In this document: positions 1 through 8,783 of the stretch, piece after piece
How positions within the stretch are numbered: the stretch's first letter is position 1
Layout of the letters: every line of letters begins with the position of its first letter
Source of the DNA: an uncultured Bacteroidales bacterium
GTDB lineage: Bacteria; Bacteroidota; Bacteroidia; Bacteroidales; Muribaculaceae
NCBI GenBank assembly: GCA_902776835.1
Contig: CACYRK010000001.1
Span: 79,258-143,257, forward strand
Direction: 5' to 3'
Length of the DNA stretch: 64,000 nucleotides
Position numbers and translations under genes: made by a program
The notes under the pieces: generated by a model
What the model saw: the letters and a program-made list of their open reading frames with translations, nothing else
Databases searched by the model: none
What the model was told of the DNA's origin: nothing

Positions 1-161
1 TCGCGCCCGCCCAGCAAGGCGTCCGAGGCGTGGAGCGTCCACGTTACAAAATAATGTATAAATTATTGTAAAGTTGAGTGTTGGGGGCTTCATATTAATG
101 ATTGCTTATTTTTTAGTGAAATTATTTAAATAAATGTGATGGTGGTTTGAACAAGTTTTTG

Positions 162-169
162 TAAATTTG
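162..169 (+). promoter_or_regulatory. Possible -7 element for the TonB receptor operon
   Basis: TAAATTTG matches the Bacteroidetes -7 consensus TAnnTTTG about 80 nt before the receptor start. No TTTG lies at the usual distance of about 20 nt; the nearest, at 146-149, is too close. The rest of 1-251 is AT-rich and I see no gene in it. Confidence 0.35.
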
Positions 170-251
170 GAGCGTGATATTGCCCTTTGTCGGGGCGATT
201 AAGTTAAATTAACGCAAAAATATCAATTTACATAAACAAAAACATCGACTT

Positions 252-3014
252 ATGAGAATCAAACTATTCTTACTGCTGGCCGTCATCACTGCCACTGCAG
301 CACTGGCTCAAAACACCGGACTGCGAGGCGTGGTGGTGAACGCGCAAAGCGGTGCGCCGGTCGCCGGAGCCACCATCATGCTCGATAATCAGGGCGTGAC
401 AGTGACTACCGGGCCAAGCGGCGACTTCACGATGAGCAACGCCCAACCAGGGCGTGACTTGCTCGTGGTGCTGGGATACGGCTACAAAGATTGGTCAATG
501 AGTGTTGAAATCGTACAAGGTGCGATGAGCGATGTGGGCGTCGTGCGTCTCGACCCAATGGGGTTCGCCAATGAGCAGAGCACCACGGAATTCGAAGACG
601 AGGCCGCTCTCACCGAGTCGCAACTCGAGGACGAGGAAGGCAACACACAGGCCGTCGGTACGCTGACCGGTGCCACCGACAACCCGTTCTATCAAGCGTC
701 AAGTTACAAGTTTTCGGTGATGCGCTTCCGCCAACGCGGATACAACTCCGAATACGCCTCGACTTCGATCAACGGACTTAACTTCAACGACGCCGTGCGC
801 GGACGTTTCAACTACTCGATGATTGGTGGTATGAACCAAGCGTTCAAGAACAAGAGCATCGGCGTCGGACTCGACGCAACGTCCTACAGTTTCGGCCAAG
901 TGGGCGGTGCTAACAACATCAGCACCTACGCTAAGGACTACTCGCCGGGCTTCCGTGGCGCCGTGGCCTACACCAACGGCAGTTACGAGTGGCGTGGCAT
1001 GGTAACCTACAGCACCGGCCTGCGGCCCGACGGATGGGCATTCACGCTGAGTGCCATCGGACGCTATGCCGACGAGGGTATCGTGCCCGGCTCGTTCTAC
1101 CACAGCGCAGGCTACTTCATTGCAGCGCAGAAGGTGTTTAACGAGGCTCACTCGCTGGCAATCACCACCTTTGGCGCTCCCACGCGCCGCGCCAGCAACT
1201 CGGCTGTCGTGCAAGAGGCCTACGACCTCGCCGGCTCAAACCTGTACAACCCCAACTGGGGCTGGCAGGACGGCAAGAAGCGCAACGCCAAGGTGGTCGA
1301 GTCGTTCGACCCGACGGTAATCATCAACTGGATTTGGCGACCCGACATGAGCACCACGCTCAACACCGGTGCCGCGTTCCACAAGTCGTTCTACGCATCG
1401 AGCGCTCTCAACTGGTACAACGCTCCCGACCCGCGTCCCGACTACTACCGCTACCTGCCGAGTTATTATGCCAACACCACCGAGGACACCCCGTTTGAGA
1501 CCTACACCGAGTTGTGGCAGACCAGCGAGGAGATGCGCCAAATCAACTGGGACCGCATCTACCAGGCCAACTTGCTCAACAACTACCAGGCCGACCAAAC
1601 CGGCGTGGAGAAGGGTGCTACCTACGTGCTTGAGAACCGACACAGCAACCAGGCCAACTGGGTGCTGGGTACCATGCTCAACAAGCGCATCACCGACGTC
1701 ACCACGCTGCAGGGCGGCGTGAGCGGCAAGTTCTCGCGCGGCAGTTACTACAAGACACTGAAAGACCTGCTGGGCGGACGTTACTGGACTGATATCGACC
1801 AGTATGCCGAGCGCGACTTCCCCAGCATCCCCGACATGGCTCAGAACGACCTTAACAACCCCAACCGCCGCATCGGCGAGGGCGACCGTTTCGGCTACGA
1901 CTACAACATCGACGTGTGGAACTTCGACGCTTGGAAGCAGATGGTGTTCACCCTGCCCAAGTGGGATCTGAGTTACAGCATGAACGTGACCTACACACGC
2001 TTCCAGCGCGACGGTAAGATGCGCAACGGCCGTGCCCCCGAGAATTCTTACGGCAAGGGCGAGGTGCACGAGTTTGTCAACGCCGGCATTAAGGGCGGCG
2101 CAACCTATAAACTCGACGGCCGCAACCTCTTTATCGCTCACGCTTACTACGGAACACGCGCTCCGCTGCCCAACAGCGCTTACGTGTCGCCCCGCACCAA
2201 GGACGACGTCATCGTGGGCATGCAGAGCGAGGCCATCTGGAGCGGCGACCTGAGTTACGTGTGGAACTACCGCCGTTTCAAGGGCTCAATCACCGGTTTC
2301 TACACCGACCTGCGCCACGGCACCGAGCGCTACAGTTACTACGACGACCAGTACAGCACGTTTATGAACTATGCGCTCACCGACGTGCACAAGGTGTACC
2401 GCGGCATCGAACTTGGCACGAGTTACAAACTCACGCCAAGCGTCACACTCAGCGCGGCAGCCAACTGGGCACGCTACCTGTATCGCAACCGCCCCACCGG
2501 CACCCGCAGTTACGAGAATGGCACACAGGAGGATATCGTCACTACCGTATACCTGAAGAACTTCCACGTGAGCGGCACTCCCGAGGAGGCCTACACCGTG
2601 GCCATCAACTGGGCAGCACCCAAGATGTGGTTCTTCGAAATCAGCGGCACTTGGATGAATCGCGCTTACATCGACTTGTCGCCCGTGCGCCACGAGGTGA
2701 TGCCCGAACTGCACACCATGGCACACAGCGAGCAAGAACTGCAACGAATGATTAAGGAAATATCCAAGCAGGAGCGACTCAACGAAGCACTGGTGATCGA
2801 CGCAAGCATCGGACACGTGATTTACCTCAACCGACGCGCGTCGCTCAACATCAACCTCAACCTGAACAACATCCTGGACAACCGCAACATCATGACTGGC
2901 GGTTACCAGCAGGGACGCTTCGACTACAAGAACTTCTCCACCGGTAAGTTCCCCAACAAATATTATTACGCACAAGGCTTCAAGATGTTCCTGAACTTGG
3001 GCGTGCGATTCTAA
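252..3014 (+). CDS. TonB-dependent outer-membrane receptor
   Basis: A 920-aa outer-membrane receptor that should import a substrate, not identifiable here, using TonB energy. Residues 1-19 are a signal peptide ending ALAQ. Residues about 24-110 form a carboxypeptidase-D-like regulatory domain (GLRGVVVNAQSGAPVAGA). Residues about 145-230 are plug-like, with RGYNSEYASTSINGLNFNDA. The rest is rich in aromatic, alternating strands typical of a beta-barrel and ends in an aromatic residue (LNLGVRF), as outer-membrane barrels do. The DUF5689 lipoprotein gene starts 52 bp downstream on the same strand, so the two are probably co-transcribed and may form a receptor plus surface-lipoprotein pair. It is not a SusC/SusD pair: the lipoprotein is not SusD-like. 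Confidence 0.9.
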   Translation: MRIKLFLLLAVITATAALAQNTGLRGVVVNAQSGAPVAGATIMLDNQGVTVTTGPSGDFTMSNAQPGRDLLVVLGYGYKDWSMSVEIVQGAMSDVGVVRLDPMGFANEQSTTEFEDEAALTESQLEDEEGNTQAVGTLTGATDNPFYQASSYKFSVMRFRQRGYNSEYASTSINGLNFNDAVRGRFNYSMIGGMNQAFKNKSIGVGLDATSYSFGQVGGANNISTYAKDYSPGFRGAVAYTNGSYEWRGMVTYSTGLRPDGWAFTLSAIGRYADEGIVPGSFYHSAGYFIAAQKVFNEAHSLAITTFGAPTRRASNSAVVQEAYDLAGSNLYNPNWGWQDGKKRNAKVVESFDPTVIINWIWRPDMSTTLNTGAAFHKSFYASSALNWYNAPDPRPDYYRYLPSYYANTTEDTPFETYTELWQTSEEMRQINWDRIYQANLLNNYQADQTGVEKGATYVLENRHSNQANWVLGTMLNKRITDVTTLQGGVSGKFSRGSYYKTLKDLLGGRYWTDIDQYAERDFPSIPDMAQNDLNNPNRRIGEGDRFGYDYNIDVWNFDAWKQMVFTLPKWDLSYSMNVTYTRFQRDGKMRNGRAPENSYGKGEVHEFVNAGIKGGATYKLDGRNLFIAHAYYGTRAPLPNSAYVSPRTKDDVIVGMQSEAIWSGDLSYVWNYRRFKGSITGFYTDLRHGTERYSYYDDQYSTFMNYALTDVHKVYRGIELGTSYKLTPSVTLSAAANWARYLYRNRPTGTRSYENGTQEDIVTTVYLKNFHVSGTPEEAYTVAINWAAPKMWFFEISGTWMNRAYIDLSPVRHEVMPELHTMAHSEQELQRMIKEISKQERLNEALVIDASIGHVIYLNRRASLNINLNLNNILDNRNIMTGGYQQGRFDYKNFSTGKFPNKYYYAQGFKMFLNLGVRF

Positions 3015-3066
3015 CAACGTGAGTATTCAGCATATTTTTGAAATAAATAAAAAACAATATAAGATT

Positions 3067-5370
3067 ATGAAACGACTTAATTATTTGTGGTGCTTGGTGC
3101 TGATGGCCGTGATGGCAGTGTCGTGTAGCGAAGACTTCGACACGCCCCCCATGGTCGTGCCCACCGCCCTTAACAAGCCAAACATGACCTTGGCCGAATT
3201 CAAGGCCAAATATTGGGACAACGCCCGCAACTTCTGCGACACCGTGAAGGAGGACATCGTGATTCACGGCTACGTGAGCGGCAACGATGTGAGCGGCAAC
3301 CTGTACAAGGTAATGTATATCCAGGACGAGACGGCCGGCATCGGACTGTCGATCGACGCCAACTCGCTCAATACCACCTATCGCGTGGGCCAGGAAATCG
3401 TCATCAGCATGAAGAACTGCTGGATAGGTAAATACAACGGCCAATACCTCATCGGACAGCCCGAGTGGTATGCCGCACAGAGCGTGTGGGAGGCTGGACG
3501 TATGCCGCTGGAGATTTTCAACCAGTTTGTCGAACTCAACGGCCTGCCCAACGAAGAGAATGTGGTGCCCGTGGTGACCAAGATCAGCGACTTCCTGGGC
3601 AAGAGCGATCAGGAGACCCAACTTAAGTATCAAGGCCAGTTCGTGGAGTTCCAGAATGTGAAGTGGGACGGTGCCGACGGCGTGCTGCCTTTCAGCGAGC
3701 CCGACAACACCACCTATCGCACGATCAGCGACGACCAGGGCAACCAACTCCAGGTGGCCAACAGCAACTACTCGGACTTCCACAGCGACCCCATGCCCAT
3801 GGGCGAGGGTAACGTGCGTGGTATCCTTACCATGACCGGTAGCGACCAGTGGCGTCTCTTGCTGCGCGACGTCAACGACTGCGTGGGCTTCGACACAAGC
3901 ACTAAGGGCTCGGTTGTCGATCCTTATCTGGTCAACGAGGCCATCGAACTGCAAGGCTCGGGCAAGAAGGGCTGGGTGACCGGCTACGTCGTGGGTGCCG
4001 TGGCTCCCGAGGTCACCAACGTGACCGGCAACGGCGACATCGAGTGGAAGGCCCCGACTACGCTGGCCAACACCCTGGTGATTGCCGCCGGACCCGATGT
4101 GAAGGACATCAACCAGTGCATCATCGTGCCGCTACCGCAAGACAGCCGCTTCCGTCAGATGGCTAACCTTAAGGACAACCCCGAGGTCTACCAGACTCAA
4201 ATCTGGGTGAAGGGTAAACTCGACAACTACATGGGCAAGGCCGGTATCCTCGAGAATAGCGGCTCGGCCGACGAGTTTACGCTCTCAGTGGCCACCGGTG
4301 GCGTGACAACGCTCAACGAGGGCTTCGAGGGCGGCGCAGTGCCCAGCGACTGGTTGAATGTGCAAGTTGCCGGCAACAAGGCTTGGTATGTGACCGACTT
4401 CGACAACAACCACTATGCCGCCATGACCGGCTACAAGGGCACCGCGCCATTCGACTCGTGGCTCATCTCGCCGGCTATCGCCATCAACAAGGCCGATTCT
4501 AAGATCCTGAACTTCCGCACTCAGGTCAATGGCTACGGCAGCACCACCACTAAGTTCCAGGTCTACCTGATGAACAGCGCCAACCCGGCTACCGCCGAAC
4601 TCATCGAACTGCATCCCACCATCGCTACGGCTCCGGCCAGCGGCTACTCGTCGTGGGCTGCCAGCGGCGACCTCGACCTCAGCCAGTACAACGGCACTTA
4701 CTACATCGGCTTCCGCTACAACGCAACTAACGACGCCAACTATGCTACCTGGTGCGTCGACGATGTGAAGTTCAACGCCGGCAGCGGCGGTGGCGACACG
4801 CCCGGACCACAACCCATCGTGGGCAACCGCGCTGACTTCGAGACGATGAACAATGGCACCGCTTCGAGTTACTACAACACGTTCACCAGCGCAGCCGGCT
4901 GGAAGGCCACCAACTGCAACCTGCTCACCGGTGGCACTCAGGACAGCAACCCGACGTTCACCATTATCGGCAAGATACCCGACACCGACACCTACGCCAT
5001 GGCTCCGTGCATGAACGGTAAGACGAGCGCCGTAGGCTCAATCGTGTCGCCTACAATCGCCGGTGGTATGACCAGCCTGAGTTTCAACTATGTGATGCCT
5101 TACAGCGACACCAAACTCAAGTTTGAGGTCAACATCAAGCAAGGCGGCGCCACTGTGAAGACCTTCACCGTGAACAACGAATCGCCGGCCAAACTGACGC
5201 TCTACTCCTTCAACGAGGCTGTCGACATCACGGGCGACTTCGTCATCGAACTGGTTAACCTGTCGCCGTCGGGACTCGACCAGAACAAGGACCGCGTGGC
5301 AATCTTCAACCTCAAGTGGGAGCCCAAGTCCTCGGCTTCGCCCCGTCGCTGGATGAACTGGCGCAGATAA
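3067..5370 (+). CDS. DUF5689 / choice-of-anchor J surface lipoprotein
   Basis: A 767-aa lipoprotein. I chose the ATG at 3067 because it gives a lipoprotein signal with lipobox AVSC (Cys20); the frame stays open 16 codons further up. Residues about 35-270 resemble DUF5689, an OB-fold-like domain (IVIHGYVSGNDVSGNLYKV). Residues about 280-400 resemble DUF6359. Residues about 412-577 are a choice-of-anchor J, jelly-roll-like domain (LNEGFEGGAVPSDW, DSWLISPAI, WCVDDVKF). A second jelly-roll-like region fills about 590-755. It is probably displayed on the cell surface next to the receptor encoded just upstream. The ligand is unknown. Domain names are from memory of the families. Confidence 0.8.
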   Translation: MKRLNYLWCLVLMAVMAVSCSEDFDTPPMVVPTALNKPNMTLAEFKAKYWDNARNFCDTVKEDIVIHGYVSGNDVSGNLYKVMYIQDETAGIGLSIDANSLNTTYRVGQEIVISMKNCWIGKYNGQYLIGQPEWYAAQSVWEAGRMPLEIFNQFVELNGLPNEENVVPVVTKISDFLGKSDQETQLKYQGQFVEFQNVKWDGADGVLPFSEPDNTTYRTISDDQGNQLQVANSNYSDFHSDPMPMGEGNVRGILTMTGSDQWRLLLRDVNDCVGFDTSTKGSVVDPYLVNEAIELQGSGKKGWVTGYVVGAVAPEVTNVTGNGDIEWKAPTTLANTLVIAAGPDVKDINQCIIVPLPQDSRFRQMANLKDNPEVYQTQIWVKGKLDNYMGKAGILENSGSADEFTLSVATGGVTTLNEGFEGGAVPSDWLNVQVAGNKAWYVTDFDNNHYAAMTGYKGTAPFDSWLISPAIAINKADSKILNFRTQVNGYGSTTTKFQVYLMNSANPATAELIELHPTIATAPASGYSSWAASGDLDLSQYNGTYYIGFRYNATNDANYATWCVDDVKFNAGSGGGDTPGPQPIVGNRADFETMNNGTASSYYNTFTSAAGWKATNCNLLTGGTQDSNPTFTIIGKIPDTDTYAMAPCMNGKTSAVGSIVSPTIAGGMTSLSFNYVMPYSDTKLKFEVNIKQGGATVKTFTVNNESPAKLTLYSFNEAVDITGDFVIELVNLSPSGLDQNKDRVAIFNLKWEPKSSASPRRWMNWRR

Positions 5371-5385
5371 CCATGCTCCTGAGTG

Positions 5386-5406
5386 TGCTGCGATGACATC
5401 GCAGCA
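5386..5406. repeat. Short palindromic element, copy 1
   Basis: Perfect 9-bp stem TGCTGCGAT/ATCGCAGCA with a 3-nt loop. A near-identical 21-nt palindrome lies at 21437-21457, differing at three positions. It sits between the lipoprotein stop and the terminator hairpin. Confidence 0.6.
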
Positions 5407-5430
5407 TACCCGACAATAGTCACAATACAG

Positions 5431-5468
5431 TTATGCAGATTTGCAACTTGGATTGCAAATCTGCATAA
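5431..5468. terminator. Bidirectional terminator hairpin
   Basis: Perfect 16-bp stem (5431-5446 with 5453-5468), loop CTTGGA, followed on the plus strand by CATTTTTA. It lies between the convergent lipoprotein gene and capsid-like gene and can serve both. Confidence 0.7.
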
Positions 5469-5520
5469 CATTTTTAGGGAAAATTATAACATAATACCGT
5501 TCTAATGACCGATCTGCCGC

Positions 5521-6936
5521 TTAGCGCTTAATGATGCGCATGTGGGCGTTGGGATAGCGCAAAACCAAGCAACTGGCCTCAGTGAGCACTAGAGCGTCGG
5601 TGTTACGCAGTCCGCTCGACTTCAGGTCGAGGGCCTCGGTGCTGAAGGGCACATGGCTGTACTTCTGCAAGTACTCCGGGTCAATAATCATGCCGTTGTC
5701 CTCCATGCCCACCTCGTCGAAAATCTCGCTCAACAGCAGGTAGAGCGTGCCAAACTTGCTGCGCAACTCGGTGAAGTCGATGCCCCACTTGCTCACGCTC
5801 TCGCCGCTGGTGACCACGCGCGTGTGGTCCAGGCGGCTGAGCCAGCCGATGAGTTTGCTGCCGCCAATCAGGATTTTGCGCTTGCTGCCCTTGTTGCCGG
5901 TGAACGCCTGGCGCATCAGTTCCACGACCATCTCGTCCTGGGCCTCTTCGCCGCTATAGCGGAAGGTCTTGCCGGCCTGGTACCAGATGCCGCCCGTGAG
6001 CATGATGTTCTCCTTCTTGTCGGGATTCCACAGGCGCGACTTCACACCGAAGAGAAACGACTTCTCCATGCCCAAGCGCATATCGTAGATGGCAGCCTCC
6101 TCCTGGTCGCTCATCGTCCACGCAACTTCCTTATTGGCAAGTTTTTGCAGAGTGCTTTGCTCCACCTGCATTTTGAAAATCTGGCAAAAATTTTGGTCGC
6201 GGCGGGGCAACGCCTCGAATTGTGGCGACTGCACATCGAGTTCGCTGGCGGCACGGCCCATGCGTATCAGCGTGGTGCCCTCCTCGATGCTGGGCACACA
6301 GCCGGTGACACTGCCGATGGTCTTGCCGTTGATGGCCATCACCGTCAGCCCGTTGTCGCTGTCGCGACCGGCCACGTAGAGCACCAACTCGCGGTCGCTC
6401 AGCGTGTGGCCGTCCTGCTCGTAGCCGCGCACGCCCTGCACCAGTATGGTGTCGCTGACGTCGAAAATCTCGTCGTTCTCGGTCACCAGGTGCACCTTGT
6501 TCGACGCTCCGGCGGCCATCGTGGTCGGCGCAGTGTAACTCTCGGCGAGTTCGGTACTTGTGGCCTTGGTGTCGACGTTGAAATAGTCCACAATCATCGA
6601 GCCGCAGTGCTTTGCGCCGGCAAATCGGCTCAACTGGTCGATAGGCGTGGCCATGGGGCGGATTTTCACAATCTGCTGGTCGATCTCGTTCAGCAGCAAG
6701 CCGGGCGACGCCTCGCGGGTGAGGTCGGTGGTCAGCGGCTCGTCGGTCACGTGGCGGCCGCCGGCAATGCCGGGCACGATGGCCATGGCGAGCAAGGCCT
6801 GTGCGTCGGCCTCGAGGGCAAGCACAGCCACGAGGGTAAAGGTTATAAACAAGAGGATGACAATGCGCTTGCGGTGCATCCACTTCACCGCGTTAATCAC
6901 TGCGCTGAGCAGCGAGCGAAACTTGTTGTTTCCCAT
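5521..6936 (-). CDS. Phage capsid-like protein with hydrophobic N-terminus
   Basis: A 471-aa protein whose central and C-terminal parts resemble SU10/DUF5309-type major capsid proteins. The resembling stretch runs from about residue 245 to 330 and includes FEALPRRDQNFCQIF, MEKSFLFGVKSR and NIMLTGGIWY, followed by an alpha/beta region with KILIGGSKLIGWL. The N-terminus is odd for a capsid protein: basic residues (MHRKR) then a strongly hydrophobic stretch at about residues 24-45. That looks like a membrane anchor or signal sequence. No terminase, portal, protease or tail gene is nearby; the only companion is the small acidic protein upstream on the same strand. It may be a domesticated capsid fold or a phage remnant. 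Assignment rests on pattern recognition only. Confidence 0.55.
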   Translation of the reverse strand: MGNNKFRSLLSAVINAVKWMHRKRIVILLFITFTLVAVLALEADAQALLAMAIVPGIAGGRHVTDEPLTTDLTREASPGLLLNEIDQQIVKIRPMATPIDQLSRFAGAKHCGSMIVDYFNVDTKATSTELAESYTAPTTMAAGASNKVHLVTENDEIFDVSDTILVQGVRGYEQDGHTLSDRELVLYVAGRDSDNGLTVMAINGKTIGSVTGCVPSIEEGTTLIRMGRAASELDVQSPQFEALPRRDQNFCQIFKMQVEQSTLQKLANKEVAWTMSDQEEAAIYDMRLGMEKSFLFGVKSRLWNPDKKENIMLTGGIWYQAGKTFRYSGEEAQDEMVVELMRQAFTGNKGSKRKILIGGSKLIGWLSRLDHTRVVTSGESVSKWGIDFTELRSKFGTLYLLLSEIFDEVGMEDNGMIIDPEYLQKYSHVPFSTEALDLKSSGLRNTDALVLTEASCLVLRYPNAHMRIIKR

Positions 6937-7034
6937 GATAAAATAGAATAATAAGGTGATTTAAGATTTTAAAGTGCATCGCACTTCACAAAGAAAAGGG
7001 CCAAAAGATTGGAGCCAAAGAAGATGAGACTAAA

Positions 7035-7104
7035 GGAGAATAGATAAAAGAGAATAGACAAAGGAGAATAGACAAAAGAGAATAGACAAAGGAGAATAGA
7101 TAAA
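7035..7104. repeat. Five 14-bp tandem repeats
   Basis: Five units of RGAGAATAGAYAAA, 70 bp in all, purine-rich on the plus strand. They lie in the gap between the capsid-like gene and the small acidic gene. Confidence 0.85.
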
Positions 7105-7106
7105 AT

Positions 7107-7176
7107 CTGTCATCTGTTATCTGTCATCTATAATCTATAATCTATAATCTATAATCTCTAATCTATAATCTATAAT
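7107..7176. repeat. Ten 7-bp tandem repeats
   Basis: Ten heptamers, 70 bp in all: CTGTCAT, CTGTTAT, CTGTCAT, then seven CTATAAT units, one of them the variant CTCTAAT. The array begins 2 bp after the 14-bp array and ends 13 bp before the small acidic gene's stop. Confidence 0.85.
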
Positions 7177-7189
7177 CTGAGCCCTGCTC

Positions 7190-7579
7190 CTATTCCCAGA
7201 TGCTACGACGGTTGTAGGTAGGGAACTGTGCGGGTCGCGGCGCCTCGTCGGGCTGGGTGTCGAAGTGCTGGGTGGCCTCGATTTTCTCGTTGCGGCCACG
7301 CAGGTAGCCCTGCGTCTCGGCGTTGCTCACGTCCTCGTCGTGGCTCACCGCGTGGGCCAGCGTGGCCAGCGACGCCGCGTCGATGCGTGTGATGCCCAGC
7401 GTGTCGGCCAGCGCCGTGATGCCCGCGATGGCTTCCTCGCTAAGTTGCAGGCCCGCGGCCAACTCGCGGCAGCGCTCCAGCACAGTACTCTCAGCCACAA
7501 CAGACTGAACAGACTCAGAGGCGACAGGTTCAGCAGCAACAGCCTCGGCAGGCAATGGGGGTGGGGTAATTTGCTTCAT
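7190..7579 (-). CDS. Small acidic protein next to the capsid-like gene
   Basis: A 129-aa protein, taking the ATG at 7579 (MKQITPPPLP); the frame stays open nine codons further up. The N-terminus is Pro/Ala/Val/Glu-rich and looks disordered. Residues about 35-85 are predicted helical (LERCRELAAGLQLSEEAIAGITALADTL), and the C-terminus carries GYLRGRNEKIEA and ends RRSIWE. I do not recognise the family. It precedes the capsid-like gene on the same strand, separated by the two 70-bp repeat arrays. A capsid-associated or scaffold-like role is possible from context only. Confidence 0.6.
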   Translation of the reverse strand: MKQITPPPLPAEAVAAEPVASESVQSVVAESTVLERCRELAAGLQLSEEAIAGITALADTLGITRIDAASLATLAHAVSHDEDVSNAETQGYLRGRNEKIEATQHFDTQPDEAPRPAQFPTYNRRSIWE

Positions 7580-7642
7580 AATAAACAATGAGATAAAGTT
7601 AAACAAAAATCAAAATCAGTGTGACCAATAACAATCACGCCA

Positions 7643-7675
7643 CAAAATTACCCCGCCCTCACCCACCCTTACAAC
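7643..7675 (-). promoter_or_regulatory. Candidate promoter for the small acidic gene
   Basis: On the minus strand TAATTTTG (7643-7650) matches the -7 consensus. A GTTG (complement of 7672-7675), close to TTTG, lies 21 nt upstream. Confidence 0.4.
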
Positions 7676-7725
7676 CCCAATCAATAACACCCAAATCGTC
7701 GCAAAAACTGCTGCCTGGCAAAAAA

Positions 7726-7757
7726 TTTGCAATTGTCCACAAGTTTCAGTATCTTTG
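7726..7757 (+). promoter_or_regulatory. deoC promoter
   Basis: TTTG (7726-7729), exactly 20 nt, then TATCTTTG (7750-7757). This is a full match to the Bacteroidetes -33/-7 consensus, 50 nt ahead of the deoC start. Confidence 0.8.
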
Positions 7758-7806
7758 CAGATTAATAATTGTGGAATAACAAAAACTAATAAAAACATAT
7801 ATCATC

Positions 7807-8751
7807 ATGAACGAGAATCATAATCACGAGCACTGCGATTGCTCGCACGACCACAAGGCCGACATGTCGCTCAACCGCTACGAGACAGTAGTAGAGAACA
7901 GTAACGTCACCATCGACGACGGTGCCGTCACGGCAGCCGTGCAGCAACTGCTCGACGAGCACTATCAGGAGAACCTCACCCCCGAGGTGTATCAGTTCCT
8001 GCTCAACTGCGTCGACCTGACCACGCTGGCTTCGGACGACAGCGAGCGCTCGGTGGCCGACTTTGTGCAGCACGTCAACGACTTCGGCGAGCGTTACCCG
8101 CAGTACAAGAATGTGGCCGCCGTGTGCGTCTACAGCAACTTTGCCACCGTGGCTCGCGCCCAACTCGAGGTGAGCGACGTCAACATCGCCGTGTGCAGCG
8201 CTTGCTTCCCCTCGTCGCAGGCCCACATCGAGACCAAGATTGCCGAGACGGCACTGGCCATCCAGGATGGCGCCGACGAGGTGGACGTGGTGCTTAACCT
8301 GGGCTATTTCCGCGACAAAGCCTGGGAAGAACTGAGCGACGAGATTGCCGAACTGAAGGAGACGGTGGGCAGCCACCACCTGAAGGTCATCCTGGAGACC
8401 GGACTGCTGAAGAGCGCCGAGGCGATTCGCCGCGCCAGCATACTCTCGATGTACTCGGGTGCCGACTTCATCAAGACGAGCACCGGCAAGGTGTATCCCG
8501 GAGCAAGCCTCGAGGCAGCCTATGTGATGTGCCAGTGCATCAAGGAGTACTACGAGAAGAATGGCGTGATGGTGGGCTTCAAGGCCAGCGGTGGCATACG
8601 CAGCACCGAGGATGCCGTGAAATACTACACAATCGTGAAGGAGGTCCTGGGCGACGCCTGGCTCGACAACAAGCACTTCCGCATAGGCGCTTCGAGCCTG
8701 GCCAACGCACTGTTCCAGTCGTTCACCGGCACGGAGGAGAAACCGTTCTGA
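7807..8751 (+). CDS. deoC: Deoxyribose-phosphate aldolase
   Basis: DeoC cleaves 2-deoxyribose 5-phosphate to glyceraldehyde 3-phosphate and acetaldehyde in deoxynucleoside catabolism. The 314-aa protein has the Schiff-base lysine region DFIKTSTGK, the second active-site lysine in GFKASGGIR and the phosphate-binding end FRIGASSLAN. It is longer than E. coli DeoC (about 259 aa). The extra N-terminus begins with a His/Cys-rich stretch, NHNHEHCDCSHDHK, which could bind metal ions and is not needed for the aldolase fold. A consensus promoter precedes it and the GH3-like gene follows after 32 bp. Confidence 0.95.
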   Translation: MNENHNHEHCDCSHDHKADMSLNRYETVVENSNVTIDDGAVTAAVQQLLDEHYQENLTPEVYQFLLNCVDLTTLASDDSERSVADFVQHVNDFGERYPQYKNVAAVCVYSNFATVARAQLEVSDVNIAVCSACFPSSQAHIETKIAETALAIQDGADEVDVVLNLGYFRDKAWEELSDEIAELKETVGSHHLKVILETGLLKSAEAIRRASILSMYSGADFIKTSTGKVYPGASLEAAYVMCQCIKEYYEKNGVMVGFKASGGIRSTEDAVKYYTIVKEVLGDAWLDNKHFRIGASSLANALFQSFTGTEEKPF

Positions 8752-8783
8752 CACCTGTCGGCACACAGTAATTCACGCTTGCC

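Noticed and set aside
7035..7176. CRISPR array
   Set aside because: Units are 14 and 7 bp without unique spacers, and no cas gene is present; they are simple tandem repeats.
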